Positions 52,612 to 63,400 of a DNA stretch of 64,000 nt are shown here, in pieces. The notes under the pieces are model-generated. The model was not told the origin of the DNA and did not search any database. It was given only the letters and a program-made list of their open reading frames with translations. The translations under genes and the position numbers were made by a program. This DNA is from an uncultured Lachnospiraceae bacterium (GTDB taxonomy: Bacteria; Bacillota; Clostridia; Lachnospirales; Lachnospiraceae). The stretch lies in the NCBI GenBank assembly GCA_946557105.1, contig CAMNSZ010000004.1:62001-126000 (forward strand). Reading direction: 5' to 3'. The first letter of the stretch is position 1. Each line of letters starts with the position of its first letter.

Positions 52612-55600
52612 ATGTTTGATGTGAAAAATAATCTTCCCAAAGCTCCTCTTTATCGCGAAGAGTTTGAGCATGACAACTGTGGTATCGGAGCCTGTGTAAA
52701 TATTAACGGTAAGAAAAGCCGCGCGACTGTGGAGAATGCTTTAAAAATTGTGGAAAATCTAGAGCACAGGGCAGGTAAAGACGCCGAGGGAAAGACAGGA
52801 GACGGCGTGGGTATCCTGACCCAGATTCCCCATGTCTTTTTTGCGAGAGTGACAAAGCCTTTGGGGATAGAAATCGGAAGAGAGAGAGAGTATGGAGTGG
52901 GTATGTTTTTCTTTCCGCAGGAGGAGCTTCGCAGAAATCAGGCGAAAAAGATGTTTGAAATTATTGTAGAGAAGGAAGGCATGGAATTCTTGGGCTGGCG
53001 TGAGGTACCCACCTTTCCCAATGTGCTGGGTCATAAGGCGGTAGAGTGTATGCCTTATATTATGCAGGGCTTTGTAAAGAAGCCCGCTGATGTGGAAAAA
53101 GGACTGTCCTTTGACCGCAGGCTGTATATTGCCAGACGAGTGTTTGAGCAGTCCACGGACGATACCTATGTGGTATCCTTTTCCAGCAGGACGATTGTAT
53201 ATAAGGGTATGTTTCTGGTAGGGCAGCTGCGAACCTTTTTTGCGGATTTGCAGAGCGAGGATTTTGTGTCCGCTATTGCCATGGTGCATTCCCGTTTTTC
53301 CACCAATACAAATCCCAGCTGGGAGCGCGCCCATCCCAACCGTTTTATGGTGCACAACGGTGAAATCAATACCATTCGCGGCAATGCGGACAAGATGCTT
53401 GCCCGCGAGGAAAATATGAAGTCAGAGTATCTGAAGGGGCAGCTTCATAAGGTGCTGCCGGCAATCAATAAGACGGGCTCCGACTCCGCCATGTTGGACA
53501 ATACCTTGGAATTTCTTGTGATGAGCGGTATGGAGCTGCCTCTTGCGGTGATGATTGCCATTCCGGAGCCTTGGGCAAACAATAAGGCAATGTCTCAGAC
53601 CAAGAGAGATTTTTACCAGTATTATGCAACCATGATGGAGCCTTGGGACGGTCCGGCGTCCATTCTCTTTTCAGACGGAGACATTATGGGCGCCGTGCTT
53701 GACCGTAACGGTCTGCGTCCCTCCAGATATATGATTACGGACGACGATACCTTGATTCTTTCCTCCGAGGTGGGGGTGCTTGACATAGACCCTGCGAGGA
53801 TTAGGGTGAAGGAAAGACTGCGTCCGGGCAAAATGCTGTTAGTTGACACGGTGCAGGGCAAGGTTATCGATGATGAGCATTTAAAGGAGAAATATGCCTC
53901 CAGACAGCCTTACGGGGAGTGGCTGGACAGTAATCTGGTGCTGTTAAAGGATTTGAATATCCCCAATCAGAGAGTGCCGGAGTATACCTACGAGGAACGC
54001 CAGAGAATGCAGAAGGCATTCGGTTATACCTACGACGAGTTAAAGACAAGTATTCTTCCCATGGCAAGAAACGGCGGGGAGGCGATTGCGGCAATGGGCG
54101 TGGATACGCCGATTCCTGTTTTGAGCAAGGCGCATCATCCCTTATTCCATTATTTCAAGCAGTTATTTGCACAGGTTACCAATCCCCCCATAGACGCTAT
54201 CCGTGAGGAGATTGTCACCTCCACTACCATTTATATCGGCAGGGAGGGGAATCTATTGGAGGAAACGCCCAAGAATTGTAACGTGCTTAAGGTACATAAC
54301 CCTATTTTGACGAACACAGACCTGCTGAAGATAAAAAATATGAAGGCGGAGGGCTTTAAGGTAGAGGTCGTACCCATTATTTATTATAAAAATACCAGCC
54401 TTGAGCGCGCAATCGACAGGCTGTATGTGGAGGTTGACAGAGCGTACGGCGAGGGGGCTAATGTGTTGATTCTCTCCGACAGAGGCGTGGATGAGAACCA
54501 TGTTCCCATGCCCTCCCTGCTTGCTGTATCGGCGTTGAACCAGTATCTGGTGCGCACCAAGAAGAGAACCCGCGTAGCCCTTATTCTGGAGTCGGGAGAG
54601 CCCAGAGAGGTGCATCATTTTGCAACTTTGTTGGGTTATGGCGCCTGTGCCATCAACCCCTATCTGGCACAGGATTCTATCAGGGAATTGATAGACAATC
54701 ACATGCTTGACAAGGATTACTATGCGGCAGTGAATGATTACAATAATGCGGTTCTGCACGGTATTGTGAAAATTGCCTCCAAAATGGGTATCAGTACCAT
54801 CCAGTCCTATCAGGGCTCTCAGATATTTGAGGCAATCGGTATCTCCCCCAAGGTAATCAATAAGTACTTTGGAACCACCGTAAGCCGTGTGGGCGGTATT
54901 ACCCTAAAGGATATCGAGGAGCAGGTGGATGAGCTGCATTCACAGGCGTTTGACCCTCTGGGGCTGGGCAATGATTTGACTCTGGACAGCCCCGGACATC
55001 ACAAGATGAGAAGCGGCGGAGACGAGCATTTATATAACCCTGCCACCATCCATATGCTGCAGCAATCCACAAGACGGGGCGACTATGAGATGTTTAAGCA
55101 GTATACCGCAATGGTGAACGACGAGGAGTCCGTGAAAAATCTTCGGGGGCTTATGGACTTTCATTTCCCCAAAAAGGGCGTTGCCTTGGAGGAGGTTGAG
55201 CCTGTGGAGTCCATTGTCACCAGATTCAAGACAGGCGCCATGTCCTACGGCTCTATTTCCAAGGAGGCGCATGAGACTATGGCAATCGCCATGAACAGGC
55301 TGCACGGAAAGAGCAATTCCGGCGAGGGCGGCGAGGATTTGGAGAGACTTACCGTAGGTCCTGACGGCTTAAACCGCTGCTCTGCAATCAAGCAGGTGGC
55401 CAGCGGACGTTTCGGCGTGACTAGCCGTTATCTTGTGAGCGCGCAGGAATTGCAGATAAAGATGGCGCAGGGCGCGAAGCCCGGAGAGGGAGGTCATCTG
55501 CCCGGAGGAAAGGTTTATCCTTGGATTGCCAAGACAAGGCATTCGACTCCCGGCGTGTCTTTGATTTCCCCGCCGCCTCATCACGATATTTATTCCATTG

Positions 55601-57162
55601 AGGATTTGGCGCAGCTGATATATGATTTGAAGAATGCCAACACGGACGCCCGGATTTCCGTAAAGCTGGTATCCGAGGCGGGTGTGGGCACGGTAGCGGC
55701 AGGCGTTGCGAAAGCAGGGGCGCAGGTGATTTTAGTGTCCGGCTATGACGGCGGAACCGGCGCGGCTCCAAGAAGCTCCATCCACAACGCGGGCCTTCCG
55801 TGGGAGCTTGGGCTGGCGGAGACACATCAGACGCTGATTATGAACGGATTGCGGGGCAAGGTCCGCATCGAGACGGACGGTAAGCTGATGAGCGGTCGTG
55901 ACGTTGCCATTGCGGCAATCTTGGGCGCTGAGGAATTCGGCTTTGCAACGGCTCCTCTTGTAACCATGGGCTGTGTGATGATGAGGGTTTGTAATCTGGA
56001 TACCTGTCCTGTGGGGGTTGCAACCCAGAATCCGGAGCTTCGCAAGAACTTTAAGGGCAAGCCGGAATATGTGGAGAATTTCATGCTTTTTATTGCAAGA
56101 GAGCTGAGGGAATATATGGCGCGTCTGGGAGTGCGCACCGTGGATGAGCTGGTGGGCAGGACCGATTTGTTAAAGGTGAAGGATAACTTAAGCAAGAGGC
56201 AAAAGGAAGTGGATTTAAGAGGTATTCTTGACAATCCCTTCGAGGGCAGCAGGATGAAGGTGACCTTTGACCCCAAGCAGGTATATGATTTTGAGCTGGA
56301 AAAAACGCTGGATGAAAGGGTGTTGTTAAAACAGCTGGGAAAGGCGATTGACGCCGGACAGAAGAGAAGCATTGAGGTGGATGTATCCAATACAGATCGT
56401 GCATTCGGTACGATTTTGGGCAGTGAAATTACAAAGCGTCTGGGCGACAATGTGGAGGAGGATACTTACCGTGTGCTCTGCAAAGGAGCGGGAGGACAGT
56501 CCTTCGGCGCGTTTATCCCGAAAGGTCTTACGCTGGAGCTGGTGGGCGACAGCAACGATTACTTCGGCAAAGGGCTTTCCGGCGGTAAGCTGATTGTTTA
56601 TCCCCCTAAGGGAAGCAGCTTTAAGGCGGAGGAAAATATTATTATCGGTAATGTGGCGCTTTACGGGGCGACAAGCGGCAAGGCGTTTATCAACGGCGTC
56701 GCAGGCGAGCGCTTCTGTGTGCGCAATTCCGGCGCCGTTGCAGTGGTGGAGGGTGTGGGCGACCACGGCTGTGAATACATGACGGGAGGACGCGTGGTAG
56801 TGCTGGGCGCTACGGGCAAAAACTTTGCGGCGGGCATGAGCGGCGGTATCGCCTATGTGCTGGACGAGGGCAATGACTTATATAAACGTCTGAACAAGGA
56901 AATGGTTTCCTCCGGCGAAATTACCTCCAAATACGACGTGCTGGAGCTAAAGACTATGATTCAGGAGCATGTGGCGCTCACAAACTCCGAAAAGGGCAAG
57001 GAAATATTGGATAATTTCAGCGAATACCTGCCCAAGTTTAAGAAAATCATCCCTCACGACTACGAACGCGTTTTAAAGACCATAGTCCAAATGGAGGAAA
57101 AAGGCCTAAGCGCCGAACAAGCACAAATAGAAGCATTTTATGCAAACATGCGCGAGCGATGA
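52612..57162 (+). CDS. gltB: Glutamate synthase large subunit
   Basis: The 1516-residue enzyme makes glutamate from glutamine and 2-oxoglutarate. The N-terminal glutaminase domain has its nucleophile at Cys23 (HDNCGIGACVNING), after a 22-residue propeptide that should be cleaved. The central domain and FMN barrel follow (GEGGHLPGGKVYPWIAKTR, VSGYDGGTGAAPRSSIHNAG), then the 3Fe-4S cysteines in CVMMRVCNLDTCPVGVATQ, and the C-terminal beta-helix (GNVALYGATSGKAFING). Length is normal. AAAGGAG precedes the ATG. The small subunit gene follows after a 234-base gap holding a large hairpin. The leader hairpin upstream may adjust expression to nitrogen or ribosome status. Confidence 0.98.
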   Translation: MFDVKNNLPKAPLYREEFEHDNCGIGACVNINGKKSRATVENALKIVENLEHRAGKDAEGKTGDGVGILTQIPHVFFARVTKPLGIEIGREREYGVGMFFFPQEELRRNQAKKMFEIIVEKEGMEFLGWREVPTFPNVLGHKAVECMPYIMQGFVKKPADVEKGLSFDRRLYIARRVFEQSTDDTYVVSFSSRTIVYKGMFLVGQLRTFFADLQSEDFVSAIAMVHSRFSTNTNPSWERAHPNRFMVHNGEINTIRGNADKMLAREENMKSEYLKGQLHKVLPAINKTGSDSAMLDNTLEFLVMSGMELPLAVMIAIPEPWANNKAMSQTKRDFYQYYATMMEPWDGPASILFSDGDIMGAVLDRNGLRPSRYMITDDDTLILSSEVGVLDIDPARIRVKERLRPGKMLLVDTVQGKVIDDEHLKEKYASRQPYGEWLDSNLVLLKDLNIPNQRVPEYTYEERQRMQKAFGYTYDELKTSILPMARNGGEAIAAMGVDTPIPVLSKAHHPLFHYFKQLFAQVTNPPIDAIREEIVTSTTIYIGREGNLLEETPKNCNVLKVHNPILTNTDLLKIKNMKAEGFKVEVVPIIYYKNTSLERAIDRLYVEVDRAYGEGANVLILSDRGVDENHVPMPSLLAVSALNQYLVRTKKRTRVALILESGEPREVHHFATLLGYGACAINPYLAQDSIRELIDNHMLDKDYYAAVNDYNNAVLHGIVKIASKMGISTIQSYQGSQIFEAIGISPKVINKYFGTTVSRVGGITLKDIEEQVDELHSQAFDPLGLGNDLTLDSPGHHKMRSGGDEHLYNPATIHMLQQSTRRGDYEMFKQYTAMVNDEESVKNLRGLMDFHFPKKGVALEEVEPVESIVTRFKTGAMSYGSISKEAHETMAIAMNRLHGKSNSGEGGEDLERLTVGPDGLNRCSAIKQVASGRFGVTSRYLVSAQELQIKMAQGAKPGEGGHLPGGKVYPWIAKTRHSTPGVSLISPPPHHDIYSIEDLAQLIYDLKNANTDARISVKLVSEAGVGTVAAGVAKAGAQVILVSGYDGGTGAAPRSSIHNAGLPWELGLAETHQTLIMNGLRGKVRIETDGKLMSGRDVAIAAILGAEEFGFATAPLVTMGCVMMRVCNLDTCPVGVATQNPELRKNFKGKPEYVENFMLFIARELREYMARLGVRTVDELVGRTDLLKVKDNLSKRQKEVDLRGILDNPFEGSRMKVTFDPKQVYDFELEKTLDERVLLKQLGKAIDAGQKRSIEVDVSNTDRAFGTILGSEITKRLGDNVEEDTYRVLCKGAGGQSFGAFIPKGLTLELVGDSNDYFGKGLSGGKLIVYPPKGSSFKAEENIIIGNVALYGATSGKAFINGVAGERFCVRNSGAVAVVEGVGDHGCEYMTGGRVVVLGATGKNFAAGMSGGIAYVLDEGNDLYKRLNKEMVSSGEITSKYDVLELKTMIQEHVALTNSEKGKEILDNFSEYLPKFKKIIPHDYERVLKTIVQMEEKGLSAEQAQIEAFYANMRER

Positions 57163-57165
57163 GCC

Positions 57166-57236
57166 ATGCGCGGATTTGCTCTGACCTATACGTTGTAAGC
57201 TTGCTTACATAAGTATAGGCCAGAGTGAATCCGCAT
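57166..57236. repeat. Long stem-loop between gltB and gltD
   Basis: ATGCGCGGATTTGCTCTGAC at 57166-57185 plus CTATAC pairs with GTATAGGCCAGAGTGAATCC and GCAT at 57213-57236. There is one 2-base bulge, two G-T pairs and one mismatch. An inner TGTAAGC/GCTTACA stem caps it. No T-run follows. It starts four bases after the gltB stop and could stabilise the gltB 3' end. Confidence 0.7.
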
Positions 57237-57268
57237 ACGGCGAATGCCGCGACAGCAAGCAGCTCGCT

Positions 57269-57339
57269 GCGAGCAGTCGTCATGGCGTGTAGGAAGCGCC
57301 TCTTCAGCATTCGTTCCGCAGCGAGCAGTCGGCATGGCG
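57269..57339 (+). repeat. Pair of 19-base direct repeats before gltD
   Basis: GCGAGCAGTCGTCATGGCG at 57269-57287 and GCGAGCAGTCGGCATGGCG at 57321-57339 differ at one base and have a 52-base period. They lie in the GC-rich gap after the gltB hairpin. They look like a duplicated intergenic element or protein-binding sites; nothing more can be said from sequence. Confidence 0.6.
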
Positions 57340-57396
57340 GTAAACGCGGGGCCCCACCGCCACATTTACCTTAGTATAAACAAGGAGGAAATCAAG

Positions 57397-58890
57397 ATGG
57401 GAAAACCAACCGGATTTATGGAATATAACAGGGAAGTCAGCACGGCTGAGCCCCCCAAGAAAAGAATCAAACATTTTAATGAATTTCATGAGCATATGCC
57501 CCGAGAGAAACAAAAGCTTCAGGGCGCACGCTGCATGGAGTGCGGCGTACCCTTTTGTCAGGCAGGCATGATGATTTGCGGTATGGCAAGCGGCTGTCCG
57601 TTGCACAATCTGATTCCGGAGTGGAACGATCTGGTATATATGGGAAACTGGAAAGAGGCTTATAACCGTCTGAAAAAAACCAACAATTTTCCCGAGTTCA
57701 CCTCCAGAGTGTGTCCGGCGCTCTGCGAGGCGGCATGCACCTGCGGATTAAACGGAGACCCTGTCGCCACAAAGGAAAACGAGTATGCCATCATAGAAAA
57801 TGCCTACGAGCAGGGCTATGCGGCGGCAAATCCGCCGAAGGTGCGCACAGGCAAGAAGGTGGCTGTTGTGGGAAGCGGTCCTTCGGGTCTTGCGGTGGCG
57901 GACCAGCTGAATAAGCGAGGTCATTCTGTGACGGTTTTCGAGCGTTCCGACCGTGTGGGAGGGCTGTTGATGTATGGGATTCCCAATATGAAGCTGGAAA
58001 AACAGATTGTGGAGCGCAAGGTGAAGATTATGGAGGAGGAGGGAATAACCTTCCGCACAGGAGTCAATGTGGGCAAGGATATTAAGGCGCAGAAGCTGCT
58101 GCAGGACTTTGACAGAGTAGTGCTGGCATGCGGAGCCTCCAATCCCAGAGATATCAAGGCGCCGGGCAGGGAGGCAAAGGGAATTTATTTTGCCGTGGAT
58201 TTTCTTACGGCAAATACGAAGAGCTTATTGGATTCTAATTTTGAGGATAAGAAATATATTGACACTAAGGGTAAAAACGTTATCATTATCGGCGGAGGAG
58301 ACACCGGCAACGATTGCGTGGGAACCGCCGTTCGCCACGGCGCAAAATCCGTGGTTCAGATTGAGATGATGCCAAAGGCGCCGGATAAGCGCGGGGAGAA
58401 TAATCCGTGGCCCGAATGGCCAAAGGTCTGTAAGACCGATTACGGTCAGGAGGAGGCGATTGCCGTTTACGGACAGGACCCCCGGATTTACGAGTCCACA
58501 GTCAAGGAATTTATCAAGGACAAAAACGGTAATCTTAGCGCCGTGAAAATCGTGAAGCTGTCATGGGTCAAGGATGAAGCTACCGGGCGCATGAATATGC
58601 AGGAGGCTGCAGGCAGCGAGCAGGTGATTGAGGCGGACATCGTCTTAATTGCCGCAGGCTTTCTCGGAGCGCAAAGCTATGTGACGGACGCTTTCGGAGT
58701 GGAGCTAAACGAGCGCACCAATGTGAAAACAATTTCAGGGGAATATCGGACGAACAAGGACAACATATTTGTGACCGGAGATATGCATAGAGGTCAGTCG
58801 CTGGTGGTATGGGCTATAAGGGAGGGCAGGGAAGCTGCAAGAGCCGTGGACGAAAGCCTGATGGGATACTCTAATCTGGTGGTACAATAA
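57397..58890 (+). CDS. gltD: Glutamate synthase small subunit
   Basis: The 497-residue flavoprotein transfers electrons from NADPH to the large subunit. It begins MGKPTGFMEYNREVSTAEPP at 57397 with AAGGAGG ahead; the longer frame reads through repeat-like intergenic sequence. The 4Fe-4S cysteines are in CMECGVPFCQAGMMICG and RVCPALCEAACTCG, the FAD site is VAVVGSGPSGLAVADQLN, and the NADPH site is VIIIGGGDTGNDCVGTAVRH. Length matches bacterial GltD. It follows gltB in the same orientation but 234 bases away. A clear terminator ends the unit. Confidence 0.97.
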   Translation: MGKPTGFMEYNREVSTAEPPKKRIKHFNEFHEHMPREKQKLQGARCMECGVPFCQAGMMICGMASGCPLHNLIPEWNDLVYMGNWKEAYNRLKKTNNFPEFTSRVCPALCEAACTCGLNGDPVATKENEYAIIENAYEQGYAAANPPKVRTGKKVAVVGSGPSGLAVADQLNKRGHSVTVFERSDRVGGLLMYGIPNMKLEKQIVERKVKIMEEEGITFRTGVNVGKDIKAQKLLQDFDRVVLACGASNPRDIKAPGREAKGIYFAVDFLTANTKSLLDSNFEDKKYIDTKGKNVIIIGGGDTGNDCVGTAVRHGAKSVVQIEMMPKAPDKRGENNPWPEWPKVCKTDYGQEEAIAVYGQDPRIYESTVKEFIKDKNGNLSAVKIVKLSWVKDEATGRMNMQEAAGSEQVIEADIVLIAAGFLGAQSYVTDAFGVELNERTNVKTISGEYRTNKDNIFVTGDMHRGQSLVVWAIREGREAARAVDESLMGYSNLVVQ

Positions 58891-58914
58891 ATTTCTGTTT
58901 TTTAAAGTGAGCGA

Positions 58915-58950
58915 ACAGACCGGCAAAATATATTCGCCGGTCTGTTTTTT
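58915..58950 (+). terminator. Intrinsic terminator of gltD
   Basis: ACAGACCGGC pairs with GCCGGTCTGT in a perfect 10-bp stem, followed by TTTTTT. It lies 25 bases after the gltD stop codon. Confidence 0.92.
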
Positions 58951-59009
58951 GTAAGCCTTTTTGTATTCATGCAAGAGAAAGCAGCCACTGCCGCATGATT
59001 ACAATAATT

Positions 59010-59405
59010 CTACTTATTTAGCGCCTTTCTCAAATCTGATACATATTGTTCTTGTTGTTTTTTCAGAAATACCTTGACAAATGGTTTCATAAATATTTTC
59101 TTCGCCGTTACTTCTTCCGTGAAAGCAATTTCTGTCTGTCCGTCCACTTCCGTAAAAACGCCGGTCCAATGCCCTTTCATATTCGTGTTTTCCATATCGA
59201 ATTCCCAACGTTTATACGGTTCTGTCAAAGTAATGGTAAAGGTAGTGGCATATCCGTTCCTGTTATATTCAATAAACCTTTTCTCATTTATGAGTTCAAT
59301 TTTATTCAAGTCGCTGCGCCACTGGTAATTTTCCAGTGAGGTAACAAGGTTCCATACATTTTGAATATTGTACGGAAACAAAGCTTTTATATTTGAAATA
59401 GCCAT
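59010..59405 (-). CDS. SRPBCC (START-like) domain protein
   Basis: The 131-residue single-domain protein has the helix-grip pattern of the SRPBCC/polyketide cyclase superfamily: ALFPYNIQNVWNLVTSLENY at the start, KRWEFDMENTNMKGHWTGVF in the middle, and a long C-terminal helix (FVKVFLKKQQEQYVSDLRKA). It is cytoplasmic and likely binds a hydrophobic ligand, but no ligand can be named. GGAGG precedes the ATG on the minus strand. It follows the AraC-type gene by 33 bases, so the two form one transcript. Confidence 0.88.
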   Translation of the reverse strand: MAISNIKALFPYNIQNVWNLVTSLENYQWRSDLNKIELINEKRFIEYNRNGYATTFTITLTEPYKRWEFDMENTNMKGHWTGVFTEVDGQTEIAFTEEVTAKKIFMKPFVKVFLKKQQEQYVSDLRKALNK

Positions 59406-59438
59406 AATTTCGTCCTCCGATGTAGACAGGGATTTACA

Positions 59439-60269
59439 TTAATCCGAAAATTGCCGGAATTCCTTACCGCCCAAGGTAAAATGGCCGGAGAAATCAGAAG
59501 AGCTGTTTTTTGTGGCTTCCCTGCGGTACTGTCCCGGGGTACAGCCGTTATGCTGACGGAACTGACGGCAGAAATGCTCCACATTATTATAGCCGCAGCT
59601 CTCGGCAATTTCCTGAATAGATTTCGCGGTATATTTTAGCTGATCCTGAGCGCGGCGAAGACGTCCTTCGATTACGTCGTCCATGCAGGAGGAGCCGAAT
59701 AATTTTTTGTAGAGAGTCTGTAAATGACTGGTGCTCAAATGAAGCTCCGCGGACATCTGGCTGATATTCCATGGAAGCTGGGGGTTGTTGTAAATTTTTT
59801 TATGTAGGTCGATTAACGCGCGGGTATGCAGGTTTGCAGCGCTGTCGGCAGAGCTTTCATATAATTTGGAAAACAGCACTCTCAGAAGATGCGAGATAAC
59901 GGACTCGCTGTCTGCTGAGGAAAAGGAGGACTCCCATGTCAACAGCTTTATAAGAGTATGGCAGTATTCCGGGTCCGATACGGGGAAGGGAACGTTTTTG
60001 GTTGGGAACTGTTCCACAAAGGACTCGTCGGAGCAAAAGCGTATCCAATCGTTTTTATATTCTTCATTGGCGGCTCGGTAATAAACTCTGTAGCCGGGAG
60101 CATACAAGATGGCAGAATTGGCGGGAACCCGTATTATTTTGTTATCAATCAAAAGTTCTGCCGCAGAAGTTATCAATAGAAGTAAATAGCATGTATGTCC
60201 GCCCGGTGCATCATAGACAAAATCATTGGAATGCGTAGCGCTGTATCCGATAAATTCAATTTCATTCAT
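59439..60269 (-). CDS. AraC-family regulator, xylan locus
   Basis: The 276-residue protein starts MNEIEFIGYSATHSNDFVYD at 60269, where AAGGAG is well placed on the minus strand; the longer frame adds 12 unsupported residues. The N-terminal half is a cupin-type sensing domain (NKIIRVPANSAILYAPGYRV), and the C-terminal half has two HTH motifs (WNISQMSAELHLSTSHLQTL, then SIQEIAESCGYNNVEHFCRQ). It is divergent from the GH39-GH43 gene, with a 204-base shared region, so it is the likely regulator of that gene in response to xylo- or arabino-oligosaccharides. Confidence 0.93.
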   Translation of the reverse strand: MNEIEFIGYSATHSNDFVYDAPGGHTCYLLLLITSAAELLIDNKIIRVPANSAILYAPGYRVYYRAANEEYKNDWIRFCSDESFVEQFPTKNVPFPVSDPEYCHTLIKLLTWESSFSSADSESVISHLLRVLFSKLYESSADSAANLHTRALIDLHKKIYNNPQLPWNISQMSAELHLSTSHLQTLYKKLFGSSCMDDVIEGRLRRAQDQLKYTAKSIQEIAESCGYNNVEHFCRQFRQHNGCTPGQYRREATKNSSSDFSGHFTLGGKEFRQFSD

Positions 60270-60427
60270 GACGATTCTCCTTTGTTTTTGGGGCTGAAAA
60301 TCCAATTAAAGAATATATCAATTTTATTAAAGTATAAATCATTGGAAATGCAAGGTCAATGGGATAGTATTAAGTATAAGGAAAAATGTATATTATAGAG
60401 TCTTATGGACGGGCATGGCTAAACTGT

Positions 60428-60441
60428 TGTAAACGGTACGG
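60428..60441 (+). promoter_or_regulatory. Candidate cre (CcpA) site ahead of GH39-GH43
   Basis: TGTAAACGGTACGG matches the Firmicute cre consensus TGWAANCGNTNWCA at 11 of 14 positions; the last three do not match. It lies 32 bases before the start codon, where CcpA would block transcription in the presence of preferred sugars. The left part also belongs to a motif repeated at 23335. Confidence 0.4.
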
Positions 60442-60473
60442 CTGACAAATTATTTTTATATGGAGGTCTGCGG

Positions 60474-63400
60474 ATGGAAAAGAAAAGAATTTTGATTAAT
60501 CCTGAAAATGAGGCAATGTTTCATAATCAGGTGGACTACTGCATCGGAACGGGGAGGATGGGGCTTGCCCTGCAAAAGGAATATCAGGAGCAGTTAAAGC
60601 TGGTGCAGGATGCGATTGGCTTTCAACACATCAGAGGCCACGGACTTTTTTGTGATGATATGGCCATTTATCAGGAGACAACGGTGGATGGGGAAAGAGT
60701 CGTAGAATACAACTTTACTTATCTCGATATGGTAATGGACAGCTATAGACAGCTGGGGCTGACGCCCTTTTTGGAGCTGGGCTTTATGCCTCAGAAGCTG
60801 GCAAGAGGCACTCAGACCGTATTTTATTGGAAGGGTAACACTACGCCCCCCAAGTCTTATGATGACTGGCGGGCGCTGATACAGGCTTTGTTGAGACATC
60901 TCTGTGACAGATACGGAACAGAGGAGGTGGTCACATGGCCTGTAGAGGTGTGGAACGAGCCGAATCTTCCGGGATTTTGGGAGCATGCGGATATGGAGGA
61001 GTATTTTAAGCTGTTTAAGGAATCCTTCGAGGCGGTCAAGGAGGTGGATTCCAGATTCCGTGTAGGCGGTCCGGCAGTTTGCGGCGGAAGCGACAAGGTC
61101 TGGATAAAAGCGTTTATGGAATTCTGCCACAATAACAAAATTGCGGTGGATTTTGTGACCAGACACCATTATACCACGGAATTTCCCGATTATGTAGGGC
61201 ATTACGGATATGCGGAGCTGATGGATCCGGAGAATAAGGAGGACGGCTTTGCAGATTTGCATTCTACCAGAGAGATTATTGACGGCTATCCCGAGTACAA
61301 GGGGCTGGAAATACATATCACGGAGTTTAATACCTCCTATATTCCCAATTGTCCGCTTCATGATACGAACCAGAACGCCGCGTATATTGCCCATCAGCTT
61401 TCCAGACTGGGCGACGACAACGAATCGTACTCCTATTGGACCTTTGGAGATATTTTTGAAGAGGGAGGGGTTCCCTTTACCCCGTTCCACGGAGGCTTCG
61501 GGCTGGTGGCAAACGGCTGTATCCCCAAGCCTACCTTCTGGACCTTTGCCTTCTATAAAAAGCTTAAGGAGAAGCAGGGAAAGTGCGTGTATAAGGATGA
61601 CAACTGCGTCATAATGAAAGCGGACGACGGAGAATACCGTGGAATCATTTGGAATATGATTAGGCGCAGAAACGGAAATGTGATGGAGTTCACTTATGAG
61701 CTTGAAGCAGCGCAAAAGGAATATAGTCTGGTCACAAAGCGCGTTGACGAGGAGACTACCAACCCTTTAAAGCTGTGGCATGACATGGGAGAGCCGTCTT
61801 CTCTGACAAGGGAGGAGCTCAAAACGTTGCAAAACGCGGCGCAGCCTTATGTGTCGTCGGAGCGCAAAAAGCCTGTGAAGGATAAACTGGAGCTTGTATT
61901 TACGTTGGAGGAGAATGCGGTTGTATACTTTGAACTAAAGGAAATTGTTCCCACTCCCGACAGAGGATATTCCTATGACCGGGTTATGCAGTATCCCGCA
62001 AAGAATCCCCTTACCAGACTGGATTATCCGGATCCGGATGTAATCCGGGTGGAGGATACCTATTACATGGTAAGCACCACCATGCACTTTATGCCGGGCT
62101 GTGAGATTCTGCGTTCCTACGACCTGCTGCACTGGGAGCACGCGGCGTATGTGTACGATAAGCTGGACGGCACGTCAGGGCAGAAGCTTGAGGGCGATGA
62201 AAATATTTACGGCAAGGGGATGTGGGCGGCAAGTCTTCGTTTCCACAAGGGACGCTTCTATATCTGCTTTGTGGCAAACGATACTCATAAGACCTATATC
62301 TATATTGCGGACAGTATTGAGGGCCCGTGGGAGAAGAGGACTATAGAGGGCTTTTATCATGACTGTTCTCTGTTGTTTGATGATGATGACAAGGTATATA
62401 TTGCCTACGGCAACAAAAATGTGTATTTGACCCAGCTTAAGGAGGATTTGAGCGGTCCTATGGAGGGCGGGCTGAACCGTCTGGCGGTGAGCGACGCGGA
62501 TAATCCAAGTCTGGGCTATGAGGGAACGCATTTTTATAAAATAAACGGAAAATATTATCTGTTCTTTATTCATTCCTTAAAGAGTGAGTGGAGACGGGTG
62601 GAAGCATGCTTTGTGGCGGATTCTCTGGACGGGGAATTTCGCGGCGGAGACATTCTGAACGACGATATGGGCTACTGCAATCAGGGAGTTGCGCAGGGAG
62701 GAATCGTAGATACGCCCGACGGAAAATGGTACGGCATTCTCTTTCAGGACAGGGGCGCGGTGGGAAGAATCCCCGTGCTGATTCCCCTTACATGGAAGGA
62801 CAATTATCCCGTGATGGGAGAAAACGGAAGGATTCCCGAGGAGTTTGACGCGGACAGTACAAGGCCGGCTCATCATTATACGCCTCTGGTACAGAGCGAT
62901 GATTTCGGAGGGGTTCCCGATATGCCTGAAGAAGAGAGAGCAAGATTATACGGCTCCTTCGGCTTTAAGAGCGCATGGCAGTTTAACCATGAGCCGGATA
63001 TGTCTCTTGTGGACCGAAACGAGAAGGAGAAAACGGTCTGGATTACAACGGATAAGCTCTGTAAAAATGTGGTTCAGGCAAGAAACGTATTGACCCAGAG
63101 AATGATTTACCCGGGCTGCGCGGGTGAGGTGACGGTGGATATTACCGGTATGAAGGACGGAGACTGCGCCGGAATCTGTGCGCTTCAGGGATGCTATGGT
63201 CTGGCGGGGGTTACCAAGCGCGACGGAAAGGCCTATGTGGTAATGCAGACCAGAGAGACGGATAACGACAGCAGGCAGGAAATTCGTAAGGAGGAAGGCG
63301 GCAAGATATGGGCAGAGGTTCCCTTTGAAGGCGAGAAGATAAGGTTAAGATTAGAGGTTGACTTTACCGACATGAAGGACGAGGCAAAATTCTATTATCT

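Noticed and set aside
60594..61715. 373-codon open frame on the minus strand
   Set aside because: Antisense to the GH39 half of a well-supported gene; no motif or start signal.
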